Assembly: GCA_947492825.1 (NCBI GenBank)
Contig: CANLNT010000001.1
Location: 992,001 to 1,056,000, forward strand
Origin: an uncultured Paracoccaceae bacterium
GTDB taxonomy: Bacteria; Pseudomonadota; Alphaproteobacteria; Rhodobacterales; Rhodobacteraceae
Direction: 5' to 3'
Length of the DNA stretch: 64,000 bases
The translations under genes were made by a program, and so were the position numbers. The notes below the pieces were generated by a model. It did no database searches. It saw only the letters and a list, made by a program, of their open reading frames with translations, and was not told the origin of the DNA. Shown here in pieces: positions 41,968 to 51,215 of the stretch (its first letter is position 1; each line of letters starts with the position of its first letter).

Positions 41968-42333
41968 GCGCACTTCTCCAAAAGCTGATCTTCAACCCAA
42001 GTTGTCGAAAGGGCGCCGAGGCAGGACGCCCCCAACGTCACCTGGCGCGCAACAGAACAGCACAGCGCTCCACCGCCCGGCGCAAGTCCGGGCACTGCCC
42101 GACCTCCCCCAGGAGGGCAGTTTTGCAACCTTTCAAGCAGAATGACGTCAGACCTATGGTGATGCCCCGCGCCACGGGACCGTTGCGGATGCCCTCCAGG
42201 TCGGGCAGTGCCCGGACTTGGCCTGATGTCTTCGAAATGGCGCAAAGCCGTCCTTTGTCGCTTCACGCAGCGGCAGAGGTGTGCCGCTGGGCAGCAGGGC
42301 CGCAAGAGCGGTGCGGATCGCTCGCACCAAACG
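41968..42333. other. Non-coding stretch containing a long inverted repeat
   Basis: About 370 bases with no convincing gene. A 31-bp imperfect inverted repeat occupies 42083-42220 (separate entry). Short frames on both strands here lack ribosome-binding sites or family features. Confidence 0.6.
42083..42220. repeat. Long inverted repeat, MITE-like
   Basis: A perfect 23-bp arm at 42083-42105 reappears reverse-complemented at 42198-42220. After a 6-nt bulge on the left the match continues for 8 more bases (42112-42119 with 42190-42197). Each arm also contains its own palindrome CGGGCA-C-TGCCCG. About 70 bp separates the arms. No transposase or clear target duplication is visible. Confidence 0.7.
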
Positions 42334-43521
42334 TTAGGGCAGCAGGCCCGCGGGGTCGACGGATTGCAGGCCGCGGCGGGTTTCGAAGTGCAGGAAGCTG
42401 GGATCGCCTGCGCGCACTTTGCCGATGGTCTGGCCACGGCTGACGCTATCGCCCTTGGCGACGGTCAGACCGTCGATGTTAGTGTAGACCGTCAGTAGGT
42501 TATCGGCGTGTTGGATCACAACAATCGCCATGCCATTGGTGTTGGTGGTCGTCGCCGCGACATTGCCACTGTCGGCGGCTTTGACCGGGGTTCCGGCGGC
42601 TGCGCCGATGTCGATGCCTTCGTTGCGGCCCGGGGCGTATTCACGGATGACCGGGCCCTCGATCGGGCGCAAGAGGCGGGCATTGGTATTGCTGGCCGCA
42701 GGCGCGGGCGTGGTCGCCGCCCCGGTGTCCGGGGTGGGCGGTGCGGGCAGCGCCTCTGCCGCGGCGGCGGGGGTTTCGGCAGGCAGCGGGGCCGAGGCAC
42801 TTGGCGGCGTCGGCGTTGGGGTGCCGGCACCGGGGTCGGTGACAGGGGCGGGGGCCGCAACGGGTCGGCGGCTGCCGGGTTGCGGGATAAGCAGGAAGGC
42901 ACCTTCGCGGACAGTCAGATCAGAGCCGAGGCTGTTCCATTCGGCGATGTTGGACACCGGAACGCCATAGAGCCGCGAGATCGAAAACACGGTTTCGCCG
43001 CGCTGCACCTTGTGGCGGATCGGTTCCGCACCGGTGGTGGTTGGGGCCGGGGCTGCAACCGGGGTTGGCGCGGCGGCAGCAGGCCGGTCGTCCACACGGT
43101 CCAGCGCCGTTGTTGCAATGGCCGCCACATCAAGCGGCTGACCGGGGGTGGCAGGTGACGCACCGGTTGCGGGCGAAGGTTCGGCCACGCGGCTGGGCAG
43201 GGCCATCAATTCGCCTGCGCGCAGACCGGTGTCAGGGGCGATGCCGTTAAAGCGCGCCAGCTCTCCTGCGTTCAGGCCCAAACGCTGCGCGACAGAGGCC
43301 ACGGTATCGCCCGTTCGCGCCACGGCGACCTGATAGTTCGGATAAGAGATCACGCCACGATCATCAGGGGCAGGGCGGTCGGGCAGATTTTCAACCGCCG
43401 CAGAGGTGTCAAAGCCATTGCCGATGTCGCGCAGGTCAAAATCGGGCAGGCCGCCTTCGCAAGCCGCCAAAAGGGCAATGGCACCCGTGGTCATCATGAA
43501 CCGAAAGGGGGGGCGTGTCAT
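42334..43521 (-). CDS. nlpD: NlpD/EnvC-like M23 lipoprotein with LysM domains
   Basis: 395 residues. Lipoprotein signal with lipobox LLAAC (Cys21), two LysM peptidoglycan-binding repeats (VARTGDTVASVAQRLGL and VQRGETVFSISRLYGV), a Pro/Ala-rich linker, then a LytM (M23) domain. The metal-site HxxxD is replaced by NEGID and only LHFE remains, so the peptidase is degenerate. Family members of this type activate cell-wall amidases instead. Last gene of surE-pcm-nlpD, 51 bp after pcm. Confidence 0.9.
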   Translation of the reverse strand: MTRPPFRFMMTTGAIALLAACEGGLPDFDLRDIGNGFDTSAAVENLPDRPAPDDRGVISYPNYQVAVARTGDTVASVAQRLGLNAGELARFNGIAPDTGLRAGELMALPSRVAEPSPATGASPATPGQPLDVAAIATTALDRVDDRPAAAAPTPVAAPAPTTTGAEPIRHKVQRGETVFSISRLYGVPVSNIAEWNSLGSDLTVREGAFLLIPQPGSRRPVAAPAPVTDPGAGTPTPTPPSASAPLPAETPAAAAEALPAPPTPDTGAATTPAPAASNTNARLLRPIEGPVIREYAPGRNEGIDIGAAAGTPVKAADSGNVAATTTNTNGMAIVVIQHADNLLTVYTNIDGLTVAKGDSVSRGQTIGKVRAGDPSFLHFETRRGLQSVDPAGLLP

Positions 43522-43572
43522 GTCTGCTCTCCTGTGGTGCCGCGCCCCTTGTTGTCCGGGGTCGTCGGCGTT

Positions 43573-44211
43573 CTAATCCTGTCCCAGCCCTTCGAGCAAG
43601 GGCACAAAGCGCACCTGGCGCAGCTCGTCATAGTCAAAACCTGTTTCGTTCCGGGTGACCCGGATCAGCGATTGCACCGCGTCTGACTGACCCACGGGCA
43701 AGACCATGATACCGCCCACACGCAGTTGCGCCAAGAGGGGGCTGGGGGGGTCTTCTGCCGCCGCCGTCAGCAGAATGCGGTCAAAGGGCGCCTGATCGGG
43801 CAAGCCATGGCTGCCATCTGCGGCAAAGGCGGTGATATTGGTGATGTCCTGGTTGTCAAAGACGCTTTGCGCCTCGGCCACCAGCCGTTTGTGGCGGTCG
43901 ACCGTATAGACCCGGCGCGCGAGCTGCGAAAGGATCGCCGCCTGATAGCCCGAGCCTGTCCCCACTTCGAGCACCTTGTGACGCGGTTGCACATCCAGCG
44001 CCTGCGTCATGATGCCCACGACTGATGGCTGGCTGATGGTCTGGCCGCAGTTGATCGGCAGCGGCATGTCTTCATAGGCGCGGTCGGCAAAGAGCCCTTT
44101 GACAAAGGCAGCACGGTCGACCTTTTCCATTGCGGTCAGCACGCGGGCATCGGTGACGCCCTTGGAGCGGAGCGCGTAAAGGAATTGCATTTTGGTCTGC
44201 GCGTCGGTCAT
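43573..44211 (-). CDS. pcm: Protein-L-isoaspartate O-methyltransferase
   Basis: 212 residues. Residues [21 protein letters not shown], then the SAM-binding [16 protein letters not shown] and later [10 protein letters not shown], match Pcm, which methylates isoaspartyl residues so that damaged proteins can be repaired. ATG overlaps the surE stop in ATGA (44208-44211), fixing the start. Confidence 0.94.
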   Translation of the reverse strand: MTDAQTKMQFLYALRSKGVTDARVLTAMEKVDRAAFVKGLFADRAYEDMPLPINCGQTISQPSVVGIMTQALDVQPRHKVLEVGTGSGYQAAILSQLARRVYTVDRHKRLVAEAQSVFDNQDITNITAFAADGSHGLPDQAPFDRILLTAAAEDPPSPLLAQLRVGGIMVLPVGQSDAVQSLIRVTRNETGFDYDELRQVRFVPLLEGLGQD

Positions 44212-44993
44212 GCAAAGAGGTCCTGCATGGCCGCAAGGCTGGCATGGTCGGTGAGGTCCGCGCGCATTGGCGTGACAGAGGTATAGCCGTCGAGGTTGGC
44301 ATGAACATCGGTGCCGGGGACGGTTGCGACGTGCTGCGGGCCGCCCTTGATCCACAGGTACGTGCGGCCATTGGGGGCGGTGCTGGGTTCCATCCCGAAC
44401 GCCGCACCGGGACGCAGGCCCTGGGCCACCATCCGTGCGCCTTTGACGTCTGCGGCAGGGATCGGGGGAAAGTTGACGTTATAGAACATCTGGTAGCTGT
44501 CGCCGCCCCATTCCGCACGGTCCAGCAGGGTTTGCACCAGATCAGCGCCATGCTGCGCGGCAGCCTCGAACGGGTCTTCAAGACTGGCATTGTCGGGACC
44601 GAAAAACTGCGAAAGGGCAATGGCGGGGACGCCTTGCAGGGCGGCTTCCATCGCGGCACCGATGGTGCCGGAGTAGAGCGTGTTGTCAGCGGCGTTGTTG
44701 CCACGGTTGACGCCCGAGAGGATCAGGTCAGGGCGCGCGTGGGGCATGACGTGGTAGAGGGCGGCCAGCACACAATCCGCAGGCGAGCCTTCGGCGGCAA
44801 AGCGGCGGGGGCCGAGTTCAGAGATCATCATCGGCTTGGTGTAACTGATGCAGTGGCCGACGCCGGATTGTTCAAAGGCGGGGGCCACGGTCCAGACCTC
44901 GCCATCGGTCCCGGCGAGTGTGCTGGCGATGACATGCAGCGTGGCAAGACCCGGTGCGTTGATGCCGTCGTCATTGGTGATGAGAATGCGCAT
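44208..44993 (-). CDS. surE: 5'/3'-nucleotidase SurE
   Basis: 261 residues. N-terminal [16 protein letters not shown] is diagnostic and carries the metal-binding Asp pair (Asp8-Asp9); VNRGNN and [11 protein letters not shown] complete the site. SurE dephosphorylates nucleotides in the cytoplasm and is linked to survival in stationary phase. First gene of surE-pcm-nlpD; a dispersed repeat copy lies upstream. Confidence 0.96.
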   Translation of the reverse strand: MRILITNDDGINAPGLATLHVIASTLAGTDGEVWTVAPAFEQSGVGHCISYTKPMMISELGPRRFAAEGSPADCVLAALYHVMPHARPDLILSGVNRGNNAADNTLYSGTIGAAMEAALQGVPAIALSQFFGPDNASLEDPFEAAAQHGADLVQTLLDRAEWGGDSYQMFYNVNFPPIPAADVKGARMVAQGLRPGAAFGMEPSTAPNGRTYLWIKGGPQHVATVPGTDVHANLDGYTSVTPMRADLTDHASLAAMQDLFA

Positions 44994-45313
44994 GTGTGCC
45001 CCCGGGGTGTGGTTGTGACCGGTTTAGGCGGCATGGCGGGCGAAGGGAAGCGGCGGCGTGGCGGAAGGGCGGCCCTGTGGCGTTGCTGCGTCAGGACGGG
45101 GGTGCCGCTGTTGTCCTGCGGGCAAGGCGCCCCACCCGCCGTCCCGGTTCTTCGGGGGCGTGCGTGCGCGGGGGTGGTTCATGTCGGAGCCTCCGGCGGG
45201 GATATTTTTGGCCAGAAGAATGGAGACCCGCGCGCAGGATCGACCCGTGCGGGTATGCGGTTTTGCAAATCAAAATTGCTGCCGTCACCCGGTGGCAGTT
45301 GAGATGTGGTCGA
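44994..45313. other. Intergenic DNA holding dispersed repeat copy B
   Basis: About 320 bases between surE and the SDR gene (same strand). Most is the repeat at 45102-45220; the rest holds the surE promoter and no gene that I can support. Confidence 0.6.
45102..45220. repeat. Dispersed long repeat, copy B
   Basis: GTGCCGCTG, then hairpin TTGTCC-TGC-GGGCAA (45111-45125), GGCGCCCCACCCGCCGTCCC, a variable middle and the tail ATATTTTTGGCCAGAAGAA (45202-45220). Aligns with copies at 56590 and 58906. Confidence 0.75.
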
Positions 45314-45970
45314 TCAGAGTGCAGCACCCGGTTGCAGGATGGCGGGCAGGAGGCGGGCTGCCTCGGACGCAGGGCTTGCAAGTGCTGCGCGGTCTTCACC
45401 TGGATAGAACCGCGCGCGGGTGGCGGTGGCCGTGGGGTTGGGGGTCAGGATGCTGACCTGCGGGCCGATCTTTGCGGTTTCCGCCTGCCAGCTGCGGGCA
45501 AGGGCGATGCCCGCACCTTTGGTGGCGCCGTAAGCGCCGAAAAACTGCGCCCCGGCGCGGGGATCGTCGAGGAAGACCGCATGGCCCGCAACACCCAGAA
45601 GCGGGGCGACGTAGGCAATCAGGCGTTGTGTGGCAGTCACGTTGACGGCGAGCGATTTGTCCAGGTCCTTGGGGCCGATGTGATCGGCTGGTGCAAGGGG
45701 TGCGGCGTGGATCGCGGCATGGACCCAAAGGTCGAGGCTGCCCCAGCGGTCAAAGATGCCGCGGCAGAGCTGCTGCATGGCCGCATCCACGGTGATGTCC
45801 ATGGGGGCCAGTGTGGCCGACCCGCCCGCAGACTGGATCTGGTCGTCCAGTTCCTCGAGCGCGCCGGTGGTCTTGGCCACGGCAATGACATGGTGGGTCG
45901 GGGCCAGAGCGGCGGCGATGGCGGCACCCAGGCCACGAGAGGCACCGGTGATGAGGGCTGTTTTGGTCAT
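45314..45970 (-). CDS. Short-chain dehydrogenase/reductase
   Basis: 218 residues. TGASRGLGAAIAAAL (TGxxxGxG cofactor loop) near residues 8-22 and YGATK (catalytic Tyr and Lys). The usual catalytic Ser is not obvious: that strand reads VFLDDPRAG. The NAG-like motif is replaced by HAAIHA. So it may be a divergent or weak reductase. NAD(P) specificity not determinable. Confidence 0.85.
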   Translation of the reverse strand: MTKTALITGASRGLGAAIAAALAPTHHVIAVAKTTGALEELDDQIQSAGGSATLAPMDITVDAAMQQLCRGIFDRWGSLDLWVHAAIHAAPLAPADHIGPKDLDKSLAVNVTATQRLIAYVAPLLGVAGHAVFLDDPRAGAQFFGAYGATKGAGIALARSWQAETAKIGPQVSILTPNPTATATRARFYPGEDRAALASPASEAARLLPAILQPGAAL

Positions 45971-46010
45971 GTGCCCGCTTTAGGACGTGGTGCGCGAATT
46001 GGCAATTGCC

Positions 46011-46274
46011 TTAGCCCGGGATCTGCAGGGTGTGGGTTGTCCCCCGCGCGTCGGCGAGCACGATCTGGCTGTCATCAAGGGCGGTGACGGTGAGGCCAAA
46101 GGCGCTGTCGCCGGTGGTGACACGCTCAATCTCGCCTTGGCCGTTGCGCAAGAGAGCCGCACCGCCGGTACTGTCAGAGATCAGCCCGATTAGGGCCACG
46201 CCATCTAGGGGCAAGGCATCGGGGATGGCAGCGGCTGCAGCCACGTTTGCAGGGGTTTGGTCGGCGGAGGCCAT
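46011..46274 (-). CDS. Small hypothetical protein
   Basis: 87 residues. The C-terminal half (ALIGLISDSTGGAALLRNGQG, VTALDDSQIVLADARG) looks like a small beta-domain of the PilP/GspC type, as seen in secretion or pilus proteins. Low-complexity Ala-rich N-terminus. Start chosen at an ATG at 46274; 46298 is also possible. Function not assigned. Confidence 0.6.
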   Translation of the reverse strand: MASADQTPANVAAAAAIPDALPLDGVALIGLISDSTGGAALLRNGQGEIERVTTGDSAFGLTVTALDDSQIVLADARGTTHTLQIPG

Positions 46275-46398
46275 GAACGCTCTTTCACTTTTGCGCACCA
46301 GCTAACGATGTGATGCGCCGGCGATATGGGCGTTGTGGAAGGGGGCTGCAAGGGGGGCGCGCTGCAATGCGGCATTGCACCACGGACATCGGTCAATT

Positions 46399-46794
46399 TC
46401 AGCCGAATAGCAGTGTGCCATCCTCTTTCAAAAGCGGGCCGGTGGGCTGGTTTTCCAAAAGCGGCAGCACCGCCTCCGAGGGGCGGCACAGGGCGACACC
46501 GCGCGGGGTGCACACGATCGGGCGGTTGACGAGGATCGGATCGGCGATCATCGCATCAAGGATCGTGTCGTCGTCTGAATCTGGCAGCCCGCGTGCCTCT
46601 GCATCGGTCTTTTGGGTGCGCAGGGCGGTCTGCGGTGTCAGACCAGCGGCGGCAAAGAGCGCCTGCAGTTGTGGGCGGGTCCAGCCTGTTTCGAGGTATG
46701 CGATGACAATCGGGTCAGTTCCGGTGGCGCGGATCGCGGCCAACACGTTACGCGAGGTGCCGCAGTTGGGGTTGTGATGAATGACGGTTGTTAT
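46399..46794 (-). CDS. arsC: ArsC-type arsenate reductase with non-canonical start (ATA)
   Basis: 131 residues if initiated at ATA (46794). The frame upstream of the first canonical start (GTG 46746) encodes ITTVIHHNPNCGTSRN, the ArsC N-terminus with catalytic Cys and the C-x-T-S-R loop. Initiation at 46746 would remove the active site. There is no ATG, GTG or TTG from the preceding stop to 46746. ATAACAACC differs by one base from the expected ATGACAACC. ArsC reduces arsenate with glutaredoxin/glutathione; ArsC-like proteins also occur without arsenic role. Either an AUA/AUU start or a lost start. Confidence 0.75.
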   Translation of the reverse strand: MTTVIHHNPNCGTSRNVLAAIRATGTDPIVIAYLETGWTRPQLQALFAAAGLTPQTALRTQKTDAEARGLPDSDDDTILDAMIADPILVNRPIVCTPRGVALCRPSEAVLPLLENQPTGPLLKEDGTLLFG

Positions 46795-46893
46795 GGCGCG
46801 ACGCTGCCTTCTGACGTGGGTTTGCGCGGAACGTATCGCGAGGTTCGGATTGAGAGCAACCGATCATTAATGGAGTTGGGGTAAGGCTTTGGC

Positions 46894-47337
46894 ATGTCAC
46901 CACCCATGCGCCAACCCGCCCAGTATCAGCCGCGCCAGCCCATGTCTGGCGTCGGTCCCCAGTTTGAAGATTCGGGCCTTTTTGCCGGACAAATGGTGCG
47001 GGTGCACCTGCATCTGACGCCTGATGTGCGGCTGAATACGCGACAGGATGTGGTCGCAACGGGGCTGACCGGCAATGGAATCACGTTTGACGTTCTGTTT
47101 GCGGGGCGGCGCAAGGCTGCGGCGCAACCGCTTATGGCGGCTCTGGCAGCAATGCGGAAAACAGCGGCGGGCGGTAGCGGCGCACGACTGGCCATTCAGA
47201 TTGATGGCGTTTGGCGCACCACGTTTGCCACTGATCCATCTGGCTGGGATCAACGCAGGCGGCAATTGGTGGCGGCGATGTGGGTTGTCACGCTGAACGG
47301 ACGCAAGCAGCAGTTCGGTGAACGTCCCCGGCGGTAG
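46894..47337 (+). CDS. Hypothetical protein
   Basis: 147 residues, Gln/Pro-rich start (MRQPAQYQPRQPMSG), then a beta-rich middle (VRVHLHLTPDVRL, GNGITFDVLFAGRR) and an Ala-rich helix. No family recognised. AAGG lies eight bases before the ATG. Plausible gene because of composition; low-medium confidence. Followed by a 240-bp gap. Confidence 0.5.
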   Translation: MSPPMRQPAQYQPRQPMSGVGPQFEDSGLFAGQMVRVHLHLTPDVRLNTRQDVVATGLTGNGITFDVLFAGRRKAAAQPLMAALAAMRKTAAGGSGARLAIQIDGVWRTTFATDPSGWDQRRRQLVAAMWVVTLNGRKQQFGERPRR

Positions 47338-47540
47338 TATCTTTGCGCGTGAGAATAGCGGCGCTTGCGTCGATGTCGCCCGGGGGCGGGGGCGCCGCCC
47401 CTGGTGACAATACCCGCAGCCCTGCGATTTAGATCAGGGTGCCCAACGTTTCGGCAAAACCCCGGCACGAGTAAGGTGGTGAAAAGAATTCGCCCCAAAG
47501 GCTTGTCGCCACCTCTGTTGGTCGTGCTAAAGTTGACCAT

Positions 47541-47556
47541 AGGTCAGGTCTGACCT
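47541..47556. promoter_or_regulatory. Palindrome before the 47581 gene
   Basis: AGGTCAG-GT-CTGACCT, 7-bp perfect arms, 25 bases before the TTG start. A candidate operator; binding factor unknown. Confidence 0.45.
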
Positions 47557-47580
47557 GCGACCAATCCTCGGGAGGGTAAT

Positions 47581-48177
47581 TTGAGCATCAGGGACTTTGT
47601 GAACAAATCTATGCCGGAGCCGATCCGGCATAACGCGGCCGTGGGCGATATCCGGCCCTTGTGGGACAGGCCGCGCAAGTTGCGGCTGAAGAACCAAGGC
47701 ACTGTCGCCTCTGACGGAACCGCGTTGCAGAACACGCTGCTGTATTACATCGCGGGGCTGACCACCTTTTGCGGGTTGCGCCATGTCCCTGTGATCACGG
47801 GCTACATGAGCGGTTGTTATCTGTTTCGGTATCGCCGCAATGGCGATATGCGGGTCGCGCATGTGGGTACGCATGATGCCAATGCCGAATTGAGTACGCG
47901 GGCCAAGGATGCTTGGAAAGCCTATGCGGCACAGCCGCATATCACGGAAATCTATGGCTTTGATCCGATCCGCGATGTGTCCGACAACCTGATGCGCACG
48001 ACGATCGGGCAGGGGCCGGACCCCAAGATTTTTGGTGCATGGGATCCAAATGGCATCGCCTATATCGGGATGTCAGTGGATGACCCGGCGATCCCTGGCA
48101 ACAGGCTTGTCACTGGGGTTGAACCGGCCCCGATGCGCAGTTGGGCAATGATCGCGCACGACACCAAGATGCAGTAG
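47581..48177 (+). CDS. Unrecognised protein, 198 residues
   Basis: TTG start with GGGAGGG just upstream. Soluble protein of mixed alpha/beta pattern: QNTLLYYIAGLTTFCGL, GYMSGCYLFRYRRNGDMRVAHV, KDAWKAYAAQPHITEIYGFDP, WDPNGIAYIGMSVDDPAIPG. No signal peptide or membrane helix. I do not recognise a family. It converges on an unrelated-looking membrane protein gene (48192), 14 bp apart. A palindrome lies just upstream. Confidence 0.65.
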   Translation: MSIRDFVNKSMPEPIRHNAAVGDIRPLWDRPRKLRLKNQGTVASDGTALQNTLLYYIAGLTTFCGLRHVPVITGYMSGCYLFRYRRNGDMRVAHVGTHDANAELSTRAKDAWKAYAAQPHITEIYGFDPIRDVSDNLMRTTIGQGPDPKIFGAWDPNGIAYIGMSVDDPAIPGNRLVTGVEPAPMRSWAMIAHDTKMQ

Positions 48178-48191
48178 CGTACGGGTTTGGA

Positions 48192-49451
48192 TCAGTTCGC
48201 GGCAGGGTCCGCGACGTCGACTTGGAAGGTCAGGGGACTGGCGGATGTATCCGCCGGTCGCACAATGAGGGTATTGCGGCCTGGTGCCACCGCCACTGAT
48301 GCGCGGCCCTGACCGACAAAGGACCCAACGATGGTGCCATCGCGCAGCACATCGACCGTTGCGGGGGCATCGAAGATGCGGCGGCGCAGGCCCTTGGGAT
48401 CGGGTTGCAGGAACCATTCCACCACCAAGGGGCCGGGGGTGGCGGTGGTGGTCTGATCTGTCAACAACGGTGCGGACAGATTGGTGTTGTAGTCAGGGTA
48501 GGCCAGAAAGTAGGTCTGCCATGTCAGCAGGCCAATCGCGGCAAGGATCAGCGGGGCCAAAATCAGCGTCACCCAGGGACGTTTGTCAAATTGCGGCTGA
48601 CCGCCCGAGGTTTGTGAGCCGCTGATGATCGCCGGGACTGGTTTGCCGAAGCCAAGGGCGTCGGCCATCGGTTCAAGGCGGCGGTTCAACTCTGCCGCAG
48701 GGATCGACGACCGGATTTCAACCGTGACCGGCGCGGGTTTGTGCGAGACGTAGAGCCCGAAGCCCAGCCCGTTCAGGCTGCCGTTTGAGACATAGGCCGG
48801 GCCGCGGACCGACATGCCGATATTCAAGATCATGTTGGTGCGGGCGTCAAAGCGGCGCAAGAGGTCCAGAAAATCGGGCAGCGTCGTCGCACCTTGAAGG
48901 CGTTCGACATGCGCCACGTCGCGATGCTCGTACGAAATAAAGCCATCGTCAAGCGACATGATTTCGGGCGGCCCCCATTCGGCGAGCGTGTTTTCGATAC
49001 CCTTTGCAAGGTTCGCGGTGGACCAATTGCCGGGACGATAGACGACGCCTGTGCTGCGATACCGCCACGGGTCGCCTGACATCGGCACACAATCCCAAGT
49101 CTTGAGAAATGCAGCCTCGACCGTTTGGGAATCATCGCCGTCGCGCAGCGGGACGTCGATATCAAGGATCCCGTCCATGCGCCGAAAGCTCACTTCGGTG
49201 TGCACGTCGCCGTCAAAACCAAACAGCCGGATTTCTTTCGAATTGGCCCAGTTCTGCCGCAGAAGATCGGCCCAATCGCTGGCCTTTCGGGTGCGAATGG
49301 ATTCGCGGGCCTCGCCCAAGACCACAATATTCACGTCCCATCCGTCTTTGACGTGGTATTCCTGAGCAGTGCTATGCGCGATGTCGATGAAAGTGTCGAC
49401 ATTGAGCGGTGATTTCGGGACGCAAAGGAATGTAACACTGGATTCAGACAT
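48192..49451 (-). CDS. Unrecognised single-pass membrane protein, 419 residues
   Basis: N-terminal cytoplasmic part of about 285 residues with no signal (WDVNIVVLGEAR, RLFGFDGDVHTEVSF, FLDLLRRFDARTNMIL), one membrane helix at about 292-314 (WVTLILAPLILAAIGLLTW), then an approximately 100-residue outer domain (VVEWFLQPDPKGLRRRIFDAP, VAPGRNTLIVRPAD) that looks beta-sandwich-like. Family not recognised. Start at 49451 chosen as the ATG of MSESS. Convergent with the gene at 47581. Confidence 0.7.
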   Translation of the reverse strand: MSESSVTFLCVPKSPLNVDTFIDIAHSTAQEYHVKDGWDVNIVVLGEARESIRTRKASDWADLLRQNWANSKEIRLFGFDGDVHTEVSFRRMDGILDIDVPLRDGDDSQTVEAAFLKTWDCVPMSGDPWRYRSTGVVYRPGNWSTANLAKGIENTLAEWGPPEIMSLDDGFISYEHRDVAHVERLQGATTLPDFLDLLRRFDARTNMILNIGMSVRGPAYVSNGSLNGLGFGLYVSHKPAPVTVEIRSSIPAAELNRRLEPMADALGFGKPVPAIISGSQTSGGQPQFDKRPWVTLILAPLILAAIGLLTWQTYFLAYPDYNTNLSAPLLTDQTTTATPGPLVVEWFLQPDPKGLRRRIFDAPATVDVLRDGTIVGSFVGQGRASVAVAPGRNTLIVRPADTSASPLTFQVDVADPAAN

Positions 49452-49529
49452 AATGCATGACCGGATTGCTAAATGTCGCAATCATCACCGCATTTCTATG
49501 GGGCAATCAAGTCTGGATCGTGCGCGCCG

Positions 49530-51002
49530 CTATTCCGCGGCCTGTTTCGCCTGAAAGCCCTGTTCGATCATGTCAGAGGGTGACACCGGGTATTCGCCTG
49601 AAAAGCAGGCGTCGCAATAGGCGGGGGCGGAGGCGTCGCGACCCTTGGCCTCGCCCACGGCGCGGTAGAGGCCGTCGAGGGTAATGAACCGCAGGCTGTC
49701 GACGCCCAGATGATCGCGCATTTCCTCTTCGGTCATGGTAGCGGCCAGCAGTTTTTCGCGTTCGGGCGTGTCGACGCCATAAAAGCAGGGCCAGGCGGTG
49801 GGGGGGCTTGCGATGCGGAAATGCACCTCTGCGGCACCGGCATCAAGGATCATTTCCTTGATTTTGCGGCTGGTGGTCCCGCGTACGACGCTGTCGTCCA
49901 CAAGGATCACGCGCTTGCCCTTGATTAGGGCGCGATTGACGTTGAGTTTCAGGCGCACACCCATGTTGCGGATCTGTTCGGTGGGCTCAATGAAGGTGCG
50001 GCCCATGTAGTTGTTGCGGATGATGCCCATCGCATAGGGGATGCCGCTTTGCAGGCTATAGCCGATCGCCGCAGGTGTACCGGAATCGGGCACCGGACAG
50101 ACCAGGTCAGCCTCGACCGGGGCTTCTTTTGCCAGTTCGCGGCCGATGTTTTCGCGGGTTTCATAGACAGAACGGCCGCCCAGAGAGCTATCGGGGCGGC
50201 TGAAATAAACGTGTTCAAAGATGCAAAAGCGCGATTTTGCGGGGCGGAAGGGGTGGTGGCTTTCGACACCGCGTTCAGCGGTGATCACGACCATTTCGCC
50301 CGGTTCGATTTCACGAACAAATTCGGCCCCGATGATGTCAAGCGCACAGGTTTCGGACGCCAGCGCCCAGCCATCGGCAACCTTGCCCAAGACCAGAGGG
50401 CGCACGCCAAGGGGGTCGCGGCAGCCGATCAGCTTGGTCCGGGTCATGGCGACCACGGAGAACGCACCTTCGACCTTGCGCAGGGCTTCTTCCATGCGGT
50501 CAGGGATCGTGCGGCCCATGGAGCGAGCCATCAGGTGGATGATGCATTCGCTGTCCGAGGAACTTTGGAAGATCGAGCCGCGCTCGATCAACTCGCGCCG
50601 CAGGGACATCGCGTTGGTGATATTGCCGTTGTGGGCAATCGCAGCCCCGCCCATGGAAAATTCGCCAAAGAAGGGTTGGACGTCGCGGATCGCGGTCTGG
50701 CCCTTGTTGCCGGCGGTGGAATAGCGGACGTGGCCGATGCCGACGGTGCCGGGCAATTGCGCCATCATCGCAGGTGAGGTGAAGTTGTCACGCACCAGAC
50801 CCATGCGGCGAGCTTGGTTGAATCCGGTCTCGGGGTCGTGGGTGACGATGCCGCCTGCCTCTTGCCCGCGGTGTTGCAGGGCGTGCAGACCGAGGGCTAC
50901 AAAATTGGCTGCATCGGTGACGCCGACGACGCCAAAAACGCCGCATTCCTCCCGCAATTTATCGTCATCAAACGGATGGGCGGGGGGCAGGGTGTCGGTC
51001 AC
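49530..51002 (-). CDS. purF: Amidophosphoribosyltransferase
   Basis: 490 residues. N-terminal nucleophile Cys (REECGVFGVV, Cys20 after a short propeptide), glutaminase HGNITNA, and the PRPP loop VILVDDSVVRGTT. First step of purine synthesis: transfers ammonia from glutamine to PRPP in the cytoplasm. The GTG at 51002 (VTDTLPPAHPFDDDK) is taken as start; ATG 51041 is possible. cvpA, its usual neighbour, is separated by a VPLPA-CTERM gene. Confidence 0.95.
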   Translation of the reverse strand: MTDTLPPAHPFDDDKLREECGVFGVVGVTDAANFVALGLHALQHRGQEAGGIVTHDPETGFNQARRMGLVRDNFTSPAMMAQLPGTVGIGHVRYSTAGNKGQTAIRDVQPFFGEFSMGGAAIAHNGNITNAMSLRRELIERGSIFQSSSDSECIIHLMARSMGRTIPDRMEEALRKVEGAFSVVAMTRTKLIGCRDPLGVRPLVLGKVADGWALASETCALDIIGAEFVREIEPGEMVVITAERGVESHHPFRPAKSRFCIFEHVYFSRPDSSLGGRSVYETRENIGRELAKEAPVEADLVCPVPDSGTPAAIGYSLQSGIPYAMGIIRNNYMGRTFIEPTEQIRNMGVRLKLNVNRALIKGKRVILVDDSVVRGTTSRKIKEMILDAGAAEVHFRIASPPTAWPCFYGVDTPEREKLLAATMTEEEMRDHLGVDSLRFITLDGLYRAVGEAKGRDASAPAYCDACFSGEYPVSPSDMIEQGFQAKQAAE

Positions 51003-51160
51003 GGGCGGCAGCCTTCGAATCCGGGAACAGATGGGCACCATGTAGCGGGTTGCGACGGCAGTGTCACGGGGGAGATATGACAGAATTGCGACAGCGCAGG
51101 CGGGGTGGTTCCAAAGGGTGACAGGTTGGGCGTTTATGTCTGCAGGCGGCGGCAGAGATA

Positions 51161-51192
51161 AAAACGGCGCGCCGGAAAAGGCGCGCCGTTTT
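51161..51192 (-). terminator. Strong terminator after the VPLPA-CTERM gene
   Basis: AAAACGGCGCGCC (51161-51173) pairs perfectly with GGCGCGCCGTTTT (51180-51192), loop GGAAAA. Separates the VPLPA gene from purF. Confidence 0.85.
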
Positions 51193-51215
51193 CGAAATGT
51201 GGGTAAGGTGTGCTG

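Noticed and set aside
41964-42437. Protein-coding gene across the inverted-repeat region
   Set aside because: Cys/Pro-rich translation crossing the repeat, overlapping nlpD; no ribosome-binding site.
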